Assembly: GCA_937983635.1 (NCBI GenBank)
Contig: CALJZR010000030.1
Span: 1 to 23,190, forward strand
DNA length: 23,190 bases
Direction of reading: 5' to 3'
Source: an uncultured bacterium
Lineage (GTDB): Bacteria; Patescibacteriota; Patescibacteriia; Patescibacteriales; UBA12465
Part shown: positions 1 through 5,133 of the stretch, in pieces
How positions within the stretch are numbered: the stretch's first letter is position 1
How the letters are laid out: every line of letters begins with the position of its first letter
Made by a program: the position numbers and the translations under genes
The notes under the pieces: model-generated
What the model was told of the DNA's origin: nothing
Database searches by the model: none
Seen by the model: the letters and a program-made list of their open reading frames with translations, nothing else

Positions 1-492
1 GAGATAGTGATCTTTTTGGAAGAATTGCGGAGGAATTTCCCCCTTGGAGTTTTTTATGTTTCGCAACACCTTGTCCACCGGCTGGTGAAAAGCTGAAGCG
101 AGAAGCATCGCGGAGATAAAAGCGTCTTCTTCGCCTTTTGCCCCGGAAACGGAAGCCTGCAGGGTTACACCGTCAAAACAAACGGTGAATGATCCAGGAA
201 AGCGGAATAATGAAGGGTTGGCACTGTTGCCGGAGGAAGCGTCCTGAAATAAATGCGATCGCACTGCTTTTTCAACACGGAAGTAATCGGCGGCCATTGA
301 TGGATCACCAACCTTAAAAGTGAGGATATTTCTCGTATCAGGCTCTAAAAGAAGAACGGAAATGCCCGTACGTTCTTTGTCGTCTTTACGGATATCATTA
401 GGCAAGCCCATAATCATTTCAAACCAACTCTGGGCCACATTTTGTAATTGGACGATCATTTCGTCAGACGTTAAATCAATGTGTTTTCTCAT
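1..492 (-). CDS. GlcG/HbpS-like (DUF336-type) protein, 3' end outside the window
   Basis: The frame is open from an ATG at 492 to the left edge, giving 164 residues with no stop seen. The fold signature resembles the GlcG/HbpS (DUF336) family: a strand with 'ISVLLLEPDTRNILTF', a helix with 'EKAVRS', then a glycine-rich turn 'CFDGVTLQASVSGAKGEED' followed by an Ala-rich helix. This resembles the family pattern 'v.DG.vvGaiGvSGa.g..D'. Members of the family include haem-binding or redox-sensing proteins, but no haem ligand can be assigned here. No signal peptide or membrane segment is visible, so it is probably cytoplasmic. Its start overlaps the end of the upstream lipoprotein gene by 17 bp, which indicates one transcript and translational coupling. 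The family call rests on pattern only and is tentative; that the gene is real is well supported by the open frame and overlap. Confidence 0.6.
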   Translation of the reverse strand, partial: MRKHIDLTSDEMIVQLQNVAQSWFEMIMGLPNDIRKDDKERTGISVLLLEPDTRNILTFKVGDPSMAADYFRVEKAVRSHLFQDASSGNSANPSLFRFPGSFTVCFDGVTLQASVSGAKGEEDAFISAMLLASAFHQPVDKVLRNIKNSKGEIPPQFFQKDHYL

Positions 493-979
493 TTTTTGCT
501 TTTTTTGCGGGGTTTAAACTACCTATTTTATTCAAAAATTCATTGTAACCCAAATCCATAATGGCTAAACGCTTTGGATTGGAGAAATCTTCCTGCATCA
601 TCGGTTCCACACAGTCGGCGGTGATATAGTAGGAAAACATAAAGTTCTGCCTATATACACAAACGCTGATTCCATCGACAATACCATCTAAGTCAGGATT
701 GCCGTTAATATCGCGTCGAATGCTAGTGAAGATGTGGCAATTTTTTTCAGAGTCGAAAAAAATCACCTGGTGATCGCAGGGTAAATCGTTTTGACGGACC
801 ACGGAACCATATTTTTCAATATAGGCTACCAGTTGCCTAAAATCAACCGAGTCAACAAGGCAGGGGTCATCGTCGATAATAGGATCAAGATAAGTATCCT
901 TGGGTATCTTTTGCTGACAAGCGGCTAACAGCACCAAGGATAAGGATAGGGTGAGGACAAAAAACATTTTTTTTCTCAT
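476..979 (-). CDS. Predicted lipoprotein, unknown function
   Basis: This 167-residue protein starts with a lipoprotein signal peptide: charged n-region MRKK, hydrophobic stretch 5-18, and lipobox LAAC with the modified Cys at residue 21. The mature part should be tethered to the outer face of the membrane. It contains several cysteines (about residues 40, 69, 82, 109 and 123) that could form disulphides, and an acidic segment 'DPIIDDDPC'. I do not recognise a domain. The segment 'DINGNPDLDGIVDG' at about 91-104 looks like a calcium-binding Asp loop, but this is only a resemblance. The gene has its own upstream promoter (1099-1127) and a structured leader of about 110 nt, and it overlaps the next gene by 17 bp, so the two are co-expressed. 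No Shine-Dalgarno sequence precedes the ATG. Confidence 0.75.
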   Translation of the reverse strand: MRKKMFFVLTLSLSLVLLAACQQKIPKDTYLDPIIDDDPCLVDSVDFRQLVAYIEKYGSVVRQNDLPCDHQVIFFDSEKNCHIFTSIRRDINGNPDLDGIVDGISVCVYRQNFMFSYYITADCVEPMMQEDFSNPKRLAIMDLGYNEFLNKIGSLNPAKKAKNEKTH

Positions 980-1011
980 ACATAATTTAATTTAAGTGAA
1001 ACATATAGTTA

Positions 1012-1053
1012 CTGGGTCGACCCAAACGCCAATTAGCGTCTCGGCTGACCCAG
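1012..1053 (-). promoter_or_regulatory. Nested dyad in the leader of the lipoprotein gene
   Basis: The leader contains outer arms CTGGGTC/GACCCAG (1047-1053 and 1012-1018) around an inner stem ACGC/GCGT (1026-1029 with 1036-1039). A competing perfect palindrome TGGGTCGACCCA lies at 1013-1024. The element lies between the predicted transcription start near 1092 and the ATG at 979, so it would be part of the mRNA leader. It has no T-run, so it is not a normal terminator. It could be a cis-acting RNA structure or a protein-binding site. Confidence 0.4.
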
Positions 1054-1098
1054 CAAATTCACCTAAATCATGTTTGTTAAAGAACTAACAGATTATCT

Positions 1099-1127
1099 AA
1101 ATTATCACAAATATATAAATATGTCAA
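1099..1127 (-). promoter_or_regulatory. Sigma-70-type promoter for the lipoprotein operon
   Basis: A perfect -35 TTGACA is seen on the minus strand at 1122-1127. Seventeen bases further on is TAATTT (1099-1104), and two bases upstream an overlapping GATAAT gives a shorter spacer of 15. Either could serve as -10. The start of transcription would lie near 1092. Confidence 0.5.
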
Positions 1128-1133
1128 TAATAT

Positions 1134-1160
1134 GAAAAGAGCCGTGGTGACACGGCTCTG
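1134..1160 (-). terminator. Rho-independent terminator after the phosphoribosyltransferase gene
   Basis: A perfect 9-bp stem, agagccgtg (1138-1146) with cacggctct (1151-1159), carries a 4-nt loop. On the minus strand it is followed by TTTT and AT-rich sequence, 14 bp past the stop codon. The T-run is short, so termination may be partial. Confidence 0.65.
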
Positions 1161-1173
1161 TCTGGAAAAATCT

Positions 1174-1812
1174 TTAAACTCTGCCCGCAGCAATCATTTC
1201 CTGAAAGGCTTGGGCCTGCTCCGGGAAATTCCTTTCGGCGTAAATCCGGCAAATTTCCGGACGCTCAATGAGAGTAGAAAGAGAATTAATCGGCGTCCGC
1301 TGAACGCTTGTTCCCACCCACACCAAGGCCTCTAATCCTTTAAACCCGCGTAAATGAGCGCTTCTCTGTGCTACCCAGGTGCAGGCCAGCCAATCAGCGC
1401 CAGGAGTATAGGGATAGTTGTGGCGATAAACTTGGCGGCAAGTGTCTCCAGAAGAAACAACGTCATCTAAAACGATAACCTGCTTTAAACCAATATAAAC
1501 GCTATCACCAAAACGACCGACTAAAGCTTCCGGCGGTTTCCCTGGCTCCCACAATCTTTTTGCCTTTAAAGCTTCTTGATAAGGCCAGGCACTAAGCCAA
1601 TTGGGATTAATAGAGACTATTTCTCGCCTCAGTAAATTAGCACCATTGCCGGGAAAGACGAGAAGCGTCCGCCAAGGGTCAAGCTCTTGCCATAGCCGCC
1701 AAGATAATAAATCTTCAGTTAGTTGCTGAGCAGACACAGCCCGCAGGCCGTAATTGGCAAAAACTACCGAATCAAAAGAAAAGGGAGCGTCAACAATAAT
1801 AATTTTTTCCAT
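1174..1812 (-). CDS. Phosphoribosyltransferase-like protein
   Basis: This 212-residue protein carries the type I phosphoribosyltransferase signature at 112-124, 'VIVLDDVVSSGDT': a hydrophobic strand, two acidic residues and a small-residue loop that binds PRPP. Members transfer ribose 5-phosphate from PRPP to a base. The rest does not match a base-specific subfamily that I know, so the substrate is open. It may be a salvage enzyme or a PRTase-fold regulator. It is unusual in this window in having a consensus Shine-Dalgarno sequence (AGGAGG, 7 nt before the ATG). It is preceded by a 163-nt leader with two strong hairpins. The upstream neighbour is a LOG-type protein; LOG enzymes release a base from a nucleotide, so a base-recycling pair is possible but is only an inference. 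Confidence 0.75.
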   Translation of the reverse strand: MEKIIIVDAPFSFDSVVFANYGLRAVSAQQLTEDLLSWRLWQELDPWRTLLVFPGNGANLLRREIVSINPNWLSAWPYQEALKAKRLWEPGKPPEALVGRFGDSVYIGLKQVIVLDDVVSSGDTCRQVYRHNYPYTPGADWLACTWVAQRSAHLRGFKGLEALVWVGTSVQRTPINSLSTLIERPEICRIYAERNFPEQAQAFQEMIAAGRV

Positions 1813-1819
1813 TTTTAGT

Positions 1820-1825
1820 CCTCCT
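1820..1825 (-). promoter_or_regulatory. Consensus Shine-Dalgarno AGGAGG
   Basis: AGGAGG lies 7 nt upstream of the phosphoribosyltransferase ATG at 1812. Most other genes in this window have no recognisable Shine-Dalgarno, so this site stands out. It sits directly after the leader hairpin at 1837-1876, which suggests that access to it may be controlled. Confidence 0.75.
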
Positions 1826-1836
1826 ATTTTTAAACG

Positions 1837-1925
1837 AACGATTAGCTCTCCGATTTTTCGGAAAGGGCCGATCGTTTTAGAAAACAGAAATCAAAAACCA
1901 GCGGCCTCTTCCGAAAAAGAGCCGC
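1837..1925 (-). promoter_or_regulatory. Two-hairpin leader, possible attenuator, before the phosphoribosyltransferase gene
   Basis: In transcription order, hairpin A (1901-1925) has GCGGC/GCCGC plus TCTT/AAGA arms with a bulged G and is followed by a T-rich stretch, so it looks like a terminator. Hairpin B (1837-1876) has CTTTCCGA/TCGGAGAG around an AAAA loop, enclosed by AACGAT/ATCGTT. The segment TTTTTCGGAA of A is perfectly complementary to TTCCGAAAAA of B. A and B can therefore form separately or pair with each other, but not both. This is the usual architecture of an RNA switch. Hairpin A could also simply be the terminator of the upstream LOG gene. Confidence 0.5.
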
Positions 1926-1975
1926 GATGATGCTGAGAAGCAATGGAAAAATTACAATTATTCATAATCTGTAAA

Positions 1976-2506
1976 CTAATTAAGAGACGCCAAGGCTAAA
2001 CTAACCGCCTCTTCGGGAGAGGCGGCTGCTTGAATAAGCACTCGCCGGCGACCGTCTAAATACTGGCCCGCCAAACGCTCTGCCCAGCCACCGGAAGCAG
2101 ACAAAGCAATAATCGGCTTGTTGTTCCGATAAGCTAAGGCGACTTCTTGCAAAGAACCGGCGCCGCCGCCGACTAAAATTAAAGCATCGCACATCAAGAC
2201 TAAAGTCAGTTCATCCATACCTTCAACGGCCATACCGCTAATAACTTCAATATCAATATAGGGATTGGAAGTAAAACGCTGCGGCCCTCTAACTACGCCG
2301 ACATTAAGGCCGCCGGCCGCTTTCGCCCCAGCGGCGGCAGCTTCCATAATACCGTCCTTGCCGCCAGTAACCACTACCGCTCCCGCTTGCGCCAAGAGTT
2401 CGCCCAAACGTTTGGCCAGTACTAACATTTTCTCATCAGCATCACCTTGATCAAAAGCCCCGGCCGAACCGATAATGCCAATCTGTAATTTCTTCTTTTG
2501 AGACAT
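1976..2506 (-). CDS. LOG-family (TIGR00725-type) Rossmann protein
   Basis: With the start chosen here the protein has 176 residues. It shows the LOG/lysine-decarboxylase-like Rossmann pattern: N-terminal strand and loop 'IGIIGSAGAFD', 'GAVVVTGGKDGIMEAAA', and near the C-terminus 'LVGGGAGSLQEVALAY', which corresponds to the family's PGGxGTxxE motif with a divergent first Gly segment. LOG proteins of known activity hydrolyse nucleoside monophosphates to free base and ribose phosphate; the TIGR00725 branch is not well characterised. A longer frame begins with an ATG at 2557, but that codon sits at the base of the terminator hairpin of the upstream gene (2526-2554), so the internal ATG at 2506 (MSQKKKLQ) is far more likely. 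It lies between a TrpR-like regulator gene and the phosphoribosyltransferase gene, all on one strand. Confidence 0.82.
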   Translation of the reverse strand: MSQKKKLQIGIIGSAGAFDQGDADEKMLVLAKRLGELLAQAGAVVVTGGKDGIMEAAAAGAKAAGGLNVGVVRGPQRFTSNPYIDIEVISGMAVEGMDELTLVLMCDALILVGGGAGSLQEVALAYRNNKPIIALSASGGWAERLAGQYLDGRRRVLIQAAASPEEAVSLALASLN

Positions 2507-2525
2507 AAAATAAAAATTAAGTAAT

Positions 2526-2554
2526 AAAAAAACCCTCTCCGTTTCCGAAAAGGG
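2526..2554 (-). terminator. Rho-independent terminator after the YerC-like gene
   Basis: The minus strand reads an 8-bp stem CCCTTTTC/GGAGAGGG with two G-U pairs, a 6-nt loop, and then seven T residues. It lies 23 bp after the stop codon of the regulator gene. Confidence 0.8.
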
Positions 2555-2577
2555 CATAAATCAATAATAATATAAAA

Positions 2578-2895
2578 TTAGCCCTTCCCGGAAATAGAAA
2601 CGGAATGATGGGGATGAAGACGCTTTAAAACTAAGCGGTAACCGCCGAGACCGCCATTAAGCCAAGCCGCCACGCGGCTAACGGTCGTAGTGCTGGTTTT
2701 AAGCTTCTGGGCGATTTCCCGATAAGGCTTGCCCTCGGTCAAGAGAACGGCAATTTGCCAGCGCTCCGATAAAGACCGCAATTCTTCGGGGGTGCACAGG
2801 TCGCGAAAAAAACGCTCGGCCTCCGCTAAGGATTCCAAACTGAGAATGGCTGTCAGTAAATCAGCCCGATTTTTTCGCTCACGAACAGTGCTCAT
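2578..2895 (-). CDS. YerC/YecD-type TrpR-family transcriptional regulator
   Basis: This 105-residue protein matches the YerC/YecD branch of the TrpR superfamily: a helical dimerisation part with 'FFRDLCTPEELRSLSERW' at about 29-46, then a helix-turn-helix 'GKPYREIAQKLKTSTTTVSRVAAWL' spanning about residues 55-79. The length is normal for the family. TrpR-type repressors bind palindromic operators as dimers, with tryptophan as corepressor in the classical case; the ligand of YerC proteins is not established. A sequence very close to the TrpR operator covers its own -10 region, so negative autoregulation is likely. It is transcribed alone or with the LOG gene, with a terminator between them. 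Confidence 0.9.
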   Translation of the reverse strand: MSTVRERKNRADLLTAILSLESLAEAERFFRDLCTPEELRSLSERWQIAVLLTEGKPYREIAQKLKTSTTTVSRVAAWLNGGLGGYRLVLKRLHPHHSVSISGKG

Positions 2896-2909
2896 ATACT
2901 TGTTTTAGT

Positions 2910-2928
2910 GTATTAGTATAGTAGTACA
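2910..2928 (-). promoter_or_regulatory. TrpR-operator-like site overlapping the yerC-like promoter
   Basis: The minus strand reads TGTACTACTATACTAATAC. The known E. coli trp operator core is TGTACTAGTTAACTAGTAC, so 15 of 19 positions agree, including both GTACTA and CTA-TAC half-site patterns. The site covers the -10 hexamer at 2918-2923. It is a plausible autoregulatory operator for the TrpR-family product of the adjacent gene. Confidence 0.55.
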
Positions 2929-2946
2929 AAAATAAAAAAGCGTCAA
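2918..2946 (-). promoter_or_regulatory. Promoter of the yerC-like gene
   Basis: The -35 is TTGACG (2941-2946), followed by a 17-nt spacer and the -10 TACTAT (2918-2923). The predicted start lies near 2911, giving a leader of about 16 nt before the ATG at 2895. Confidence 0.6.
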
Positions 2947-2981
2947 GAGTATAAAAACCTGTAAAAACGGGCTCTTCCCTC

Positions 2982-3009
2982 TTGCCAAGTTTTAAATATC
3001 TGCTATAAT
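2982..3009 (+). promoter_or_regulatory. Promoter with extended -10 for the leader/attenuator transcript
   Basis: The -35 TTGCCA (2982-2987), a 16-nt spacer and a perfect -10 TATAAT (3004-3009) are preceded by TGC, an extended -10 element. Transcription should start near 3016, where an ATG is found. The 2896-3217 interval between the divergent genes holds this promoter, the opposite yerC promoter, the small ORF and the attenuator; it contains no larger gene. Confidence 0.65.
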
Positions 3010-3015
3010 AATCTT

Positions 3016-3108
3016 ATGTTAAAAATATCATACAAGTCCCAAAAGAATATTATTACCAACTGGATGTTTAGCCAGCCGGCTTTTATTGATATTAAAAATG
3101 ATTGTTAA
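3016..3108 (+). CDS. Possible 30-residue leaderless leader peptide
   Basis: An ATG lies 7 nt after the -10 hexamer, exactly where transcription should begin, and opens a 30-codon frame ending in TAA. There is no Shine-Dalgarno, so translation would be leaderless. The peptide has one Trp at residue 16 (codon 3061-3063), about 12 nt before the ascending arm of the antiterminator stem (3075). Its stop codon lies in the loop between the antiterminator arms. This is the geometry of a ribosome-mediated attenuator. It may also be a chance frame, since 30 codons are not significant by themselves. Confidence 0.35.
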   Translation: MLKISYKSQKNIITNWMFSQPAFIDIKNDC

Positions 3109-3145
3109 ATCAGATTAATCTAAAAGAATATCAATAAGTGCCGGC
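3075..3145 (+). promoter_or_regulatory. Antiterminator stem competing with the terminator
   Basis: The segment 3075-3093 (GCCGGC, TTTT, ATTGATATT) pairs with 3127-3145 (AATATCAAT, AAGT, GCCGGC) over 19 positions with a single T-T mismatch and one G-T pair. Its descending arm shares bases 3143-3145 with the ascending arm of the terminator at 3143-3150, and its pairing at 3140-3145 crowds it further. The two structures therefore exclude each other. Confidence 0.55.
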
Positions 3146-3174
3146 CGGATAAAAAATCCGGCCTTTTGTTTTTT
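3143..3174 (+). terminator. Strong terminator upstream of the 3218 gene (attenuator)
   Basis: A perfect 8-bp GC-rich stem GGCCGGAT/ATCCGGCC (3143-3150 and 3156-3163) with a loop of five A is followed by TTTTGTTTTTT. It lies between the promoter and the coding start at 3218, so most transcripts should stop here unless the antiterminator forms. Confidence 0.85.
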
Positions 3175-3187
3175 AAAACTAAATAAT

Positions 3188-3200
3188 CTTGAATGTTAAC
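3188..3200 (+). repeat. Left copy of a 13-bp perfect inverted repeat
   Basis: CTTGAATGTTAAC here is the exact reverse complement of 3909-3921. The two copies enclose the 3218-3913 gene. No target-site duplication is visible next to them. Confidence 0.6.
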
Positions 3201-3217
3201 CCTTAAATCTTTTAGTC

Positions 3218-3913
3218 ATGAGTAAGAAAAAATGCTCGCATTCTAATGAAATCTTGGAAATTAATGCCGAGATCAGCACCGAGGCCCAAAATTTGGTTAA
3301 ACGCCTCCGTCCTCAAAATGGGAACAACGTCTTTATCGAAATCGACTGTGCTCCCAACGGACACCTCAACCCCTTTAACTACGGCAATGGCCAAAAATCA
3401 GCCATGCTCATTAAAGAACTGAGCGGATCATTTTTGGGCGAAGACCGTGCCTGGCTGGGACATCGCCTTTTCCTGTCACAAGACAGTAAATTTGAAACTG
3501 ATTTACAGCTCGGCGAAGAACTGGGCTTGTGGCAAAAAATCTCTTCAGCCGATTACGAAACTAAAATCGACTGGGGAAAAGCTTTCTGCATTAAAAATGC
3601 TGCCGGCCTTACCCGCATTTGGCACCCTGACTGGCGCCACCTCGGACACAACCGCAGCTTTTCTACCCGCGGTGGAATAATTAATTTCATTTACGGGTCA
3701 AAAGATCTCTACCTACAGCCCTTCTACCTACCCCTTCCCTCTCCCAACGGAGAAAAAAGCAAAAAAGCGATTTATCGCTTAGTCTTCTTCTGCGGCACTG
3801 GCCAAGTGCCGGAATTAATCGGTGGCCTCTGGATTGGCCGAGATGGCTTTAAAGTCTATCCCGGCAAAGATGCCGTGATTGGCTTAATCTCGCCTCAAAA
3901 AATTGCTAGTTAA
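3218..3913 (+). CDS. Conserved-looking hypothetical protein, unassigned
   Basis: This 231-residue soluble protein has no signal peptide or membrane segment. I do not recognise a domain. It starts with a basic stretch MSKKK, has an acidic helix at about 12-30, and contains several Trp residues, with the clustered 'RIWHPDWRHLGHNRSF' at about 133-148 that suggests a binding or catalytic surface (His, Asp, Trp). The C-terminal part 'LVFFCGTGQVPELIGG' looks like strand-turn-helix. Base composition is close to that of the flanking genes. It is the only plus-strand gene in the first 10 kb, is preceded by a promoter, a small ORF and a terminator/antiterminator pair, and is bounded by a 13-bp inverted repeat. 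The start at 3218 is the first ATG after the terminator and has no Shine-Dalgarno. Confidence 0.7.
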   Translation: MSKKKCSHSNEILEINAEISTEAQNLVKRLRPQNGNNVFIEIDCAPNGHLNPFNYGNGQKSAMLIKELSGSFLGEDRAWLGHRLFLSQDSKFETDLQLGEELGLWQKISSADYETKIDWGKAFCIKNAAGLTRIWHPDWRHLGHNRSFSTRGGIINFIYGSKDLYLQPFYLPLPSPNGEKSKKAIYRLVFFCGTGQVPELIGGLWIGRDGFKVYPGKDAVIGLISPQKIAS

Positions 3914-3921
3914 CATTCAAG
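3909..3921 (-). repeat. Right copy of a 13-bp perfect inverted repeat
   Basis: GTTAACATTCAAG overlaps the stop codon of the 3218 gene and is the exact reverse complement of 3188-3200. Confidence 0.6.
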
Positions 3922-3934
3922 TAAAAAAATCAAC

Positions 3935-3968
3935 AAAAAAGCCTCCTGACAAACAGGGGGCTTTAAAA
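3935..3968. terminator. Bidirectional terminator between convergent genes
   Basis: A 10-bp stem AAGCCTCCTG/CAGGGGGCTT with one G-T pair (3939-3948 and 3954-3963) and loop ACAAA is flanked by A-rich sequence on the left and TTTAAAAT on the right. On the minus strand it is followed by TTTTTTG and more T, so it serves the acetyltransferase operon best. Confidence 0.8.
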
Positions 3969-3990
3969 TAATCAAAAACAAAAAAAATTT

Positions 3991-4422
3991 CTAAAAATCA
4001 AAACGCAGATAAGCACCGGCTTCTTTGAAGCCGAATTTTTGGTAAAAAGGGATAAGCTTATCATCGCAATCTAAAATTACCTTATAGCAGCCCCTCTCCC
4101 GACAAACCGCTAAAGCGTGTTCAAGTAAAGCCCGGCCAACCCCGCGGCCTTGATGCTGAGCGTGAGTGGCCACATCTTCAATGTGGGCCGCTAATCGGCC
4201 TTGATGATAAAACTTAGGCTCAAAAAGCAGGCGAATGGTGCCAACAATATTATCACCATCCCAAGCGACATAGGTTTCAATTCCCTGCGCTTGGCAAGCT
4301 TTAAAAATATCTTCAGCTTGAGCGGAAGATAAATCGCCAACCGGACGGAGATTGGATAAAGTTTCAAAAAAAGAAGGATTAAGTAAGTCTTCTAAGCACA
4401 GGGCTTTAATTTGGTGGGACAT
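3991..4422 (-). CDS. GNAT N-acetyltransferase, GNA1-like
   Basis: This 143-residue protein is a single GNAT domain. Motif D/A is clear: 'HIEDVATHAQHQGRGVGRAL' at 80-99, with the acetyl-CoA-binding QGRGVG loop, then 'GCYKVILDCDDKLIPFYQKF' at 111-130. These two segments strongly resemble glucosamine-6-phosphate N-acetyltransferase (GNA1), known mainly from eukaryotes, which makes GlcNAc-6-P for the UDP-GlcNAc route. In that family the HIEDV strand and the CYKVILDC strand line the active site. The substrate here is therefore possibly an amino sugar phosphate, but this is inferred from motif similarity. It is the last gene of a minus-strand operon (5526 to 3991) ended by the terminator at 3935-3968. 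Confidence 0.85.
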   Translation of the reverse strand: MSHQIKALCLEDLLNPSFFETLSNLRPVGDLSSAQAEDIFKACQAQGIETYVAWDGDNIVGTIRLLFEPKFYHQGRLAAHIEDVATHAQHQGRGVGRALLEHALAVCRERGCYKVILDCDDKLIPFYQKFGFKEAGAYLRFDF

Positions 4423-4447
4423 ATTTTTTTATCTTTCTCGCTGCCAA

Positions 4448-4792
4448 TTAATCTCTTTTCTTTAAAATCATTTCCAGAATTTCTTGAATGATGGTAAGAA
4501 GCAAACTGAAAAGCAAGGCATTCAGAAAACCGCCGACGCTAAAGCCCTTAACAATACTGGAAGCTAAAAGCACCATCAAGGCATTAATGACAAAAGTGAA
4601 GAGACCGAGGGTAATGATGTTAATAGGCAAAGTCAAAAGCACTAGCAAAGGCTTAATGGTTAAATTCAATAAACCCAAAACCAAAGCCACAATCAGAGCG
4701 CTCCAAATACCAGCCACCACCACGCCGGGCAAGAAATAAGCGGCAATCAGGACGGCAGCCACGCTGCCCATCCACTTTAAAATAGTAAACAT
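4448..4792 (-). CDS. Phage-holin-superfamily-IV-like membrane protein (PF04020 type)
   Basis: This 114-residue protein is almost wholly membrane-embedded, with about four hydrophobic segments (approximately 3-24, 28-44, 50-72 and 84-106). The middle segment 'LIVALVLGLLNLTIKPLLVL' and 'LPINIITLGLFTFVINALMV' match the PF04020 family (mycobacterial-type 4-TMS holin, DUF360), which is widespread in bacterial chromosomes and usually not in prophages. Its function in such settings is not established. There is no phage gene nearby, so a lysis role should not be assumed. It lies between the zinc ribbon gene and the acetyltransferase gene with gaps of about 20-25 bp, in one operon. Confidence 0.85.
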   Translation of the reverse strand: MFTILKWMGSVAAVLIAAYFLPGVVVAGIWSALIVALVLGLLNLTIKPLLVLLTLPINIITLGLFTFVINALMVLLASSIVKGFSVGGFLNALLFSLLLTIIQEILEMILKKRD

Positions 4793-4813
4793 AAAATTGC
4801 GACTGATTAATTT

Positions 4814-5122
4814 CTAAGCCAATTTAGCCATGGCGGCGGCGAATTCTTCGTCGCTAGCCAGTTCGCCTTTTAAAACTTCACAATCTTTCCCCTGCCAAGC
4901 CGGCAAAGACAGCATATTCTTGCGGGTAATTTTTTCCGCCATTTCCCTGTCCCCGCCCAAAGCACCCAGGAAAAATTCTACCCCTCCCTTAAAAATCTCT
5001 TCACAAGTTTTCAAGCTGCCGTCGGGATTGGCGCAGTAGAGGCAGAAAGAAGAATTTTCATCGCCTAAAGCGAAATCTTCTTTTTTAGTTAACGGCATGC
5101 CGCAAGCTGAACATTCTTTCAT
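4814..5122 (-). CDS. Zinc ribbon protein (putative zinc-ribbon domain family)
   Basis: With the ATG at 5122 the product has 102 residues and begins MKECSACGMPL. Cys4 and Cys7 followed by the pair in 'FCLYCANPDG' (about 27-36) form a four-Cys zinc ribbon of the 'CxxCGMPL...YC..C' type, typical of the small bacterial putative zinc ribbon family (PF12674-like). The remaining part is helical, with 'EKITRKNMLSLPAW', which in this family is often 'l...LP.L.RWk'. Its biochemical role is unknown. An alternative GTG start at 5143 would overlap the upstream gene by 10 bp, but the family normally starts just before the first CxxC, so the ATG at 5122 is preferred. Confidence 0.82.
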   Translation of the reverse strand: MKECSACGMPLTKKEDFALGDENSSFCLYCANPDGSLKTCEEIFKGGVEFFLGALGGDREMAEKITRKNMLSLPAWQGKDCEVLKGELASDEEFAAAMAKLA

Positions 5123-5133
5123 ATATTTATTGA

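Noticed and set aside
3016..3108. Independent small protein gene
   Set aside because: Not fully rejected: the ORF is too short for coding statistics, and its position over the antiterminator arm makes a leader-peptide role more likely than a stand-alone protein.
4448..4792. Holin-like gene as sign of a prophage
   Set aside because: PF04020-type proteins are common chromosomal genes; there are no phage structural, lysis or integrase genes nearby.
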